Below are positions 6,248-6,368 of a stretch of 6,368 nucleotides of DNA, piece after piece. The position numbers and the translations under genes were made by a program. Location: positions 1-6,368 of the forward strand of contig DAICZO010000271.1 of the NCBI GenBank assembly GCA_027311125.1. The letters are read 5' to 3'. Each line of letters begins with the position of its first letter. Within the stretch, counting starts at the first letter, position 1. The notes beneath the pieces were generated by a model that was given only the letters and a program-made list of their open reading frames with translations, made no database searches and was not told the DNA's origin. This DNA is from Acidobacteriaceae bacterium (GTDB lineage: Bacteria > Acidobacteriota > Terriglobia > Terriglobales > Acidobacteriaceae).

Positions 6248-6368
6248 TTATTGCACCGTGACAGAGTATGGGGTGGAGTGGGTGGTGGTTCCTGCAGTTG
6301 CGGTGATCGTCAATGTGTAGGTTCCAGGGGCGGTGGTCTGAGTGGACGAGGAGGAAGATTTGCCGCTG
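6248..6368 (-). CDS. C-terminus of a Ser/Thr-rich Ig-like repeat protein (5' end outside window)
   Basis: The last 39 residues of a minus-strand gene that enters from the right edge and stops with TAA at 6248-6250. A Ser-rich linker (SGKSSSSST) is followed by APGTYTLTITATAGTTTHST and a final YSVTVQ. The pattern PGTYTLTITAT...STPYSVTVQ is the closing strand pair of bacterial Ig-like domains, common at the ends of secreted or surface proteins in Acidobacteriota. This suggests an extracellular protein, perhaps with several tandem Ig-like domains upstream, but nothing more can be said from the fragment. It was read by translating the reverse complement and is too short to stand on length alone; the in-frame Thr/Ser alternation and the natural end in VTVQ are the support. 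It is oriented like the DUF5522 gene but 214 bases away, so co-transcription is uncertain. Confidence 0.75.
   Translation of the reverse strand, partial: SGKSSSSSTQTTAPGTYTLTITATAGTTTHSTPYSVTVQ

Noticed and set aside
1..6368. tRNA, rRNA, CRISPR array, insertion sequence, prophage or defence genes
   Set aside because: No cloverleaf with conserved arms, no regularly spaced repeats, no terminal inverted repeats with a transposase and no such protein families were seen on either strand.

Overview
The window reads as chromosomal DNA from an Acidobacteriota member, most likely class Terriglobia (the Granulicella/Terriglobus/Edaphobacter group). The basis is an Oar-like TonB-dependent receptor of the type expanded in that phylum, followed by a protein with the 'VWFA-related Acidobacterial domain' architecture. 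Codon use in both is strongly GTG/CTG/GCG/ACG/CGG-biased and moderately GC-rich. This assignment comes from recognising families by eye; no search was run.

Layout. Positions 1-2633 (+) hold the 3' part of a TonB-dependent receptor gene whose signal peptide and most of the plug lie upstream of the window. Twenty-one bases later, 2655-4826 (+) encodes a secreted VWFA-related protein, probably co-transcribed with the receptor. After a 98-base gap carrying a good sigma-70-like promoter and a near-perfect Shine-Dalgarno sequence, 4925-5833 (+) encodes an exported TPR protein. It converges, with a 17-base gap, on a small minus-strand gene at 5851-6033 for a DUF5522-type cysteine cluster protein. 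A 214-base non-coding stretch (6034-6247) follows. The window ends inside a minus-strand gene (6248-6368) of which only the Ser/Thr-rich, Ig-like C-terminus is visible.

How the parts may work together. The first three products all appear to be envelope proteins: an outer-membrane beta-barrel, a secreted protein with a probable protein-binding fold, and an exported TPR scaffold. A joint role at the cell surface is plausible, but the substrate of the receptor and the partners of the other two cannot be read from this sequence. The DUF5522 protein has no known function and is transcribed the other way.

I found no RNA genes, mobile elements, CRISPR arrays, phage genes or defence genes. This looks like an ordinary acidobacterial envelope-gene region. 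The points worth a second look are a non-canonical metal-site motif and Gly/Asp-rich insert in the VWFA domain, the composition shift at the start of the TPR gene, the DUF5522 cysteine cluster, and an inverted repeat in the 6.1 kb gap.
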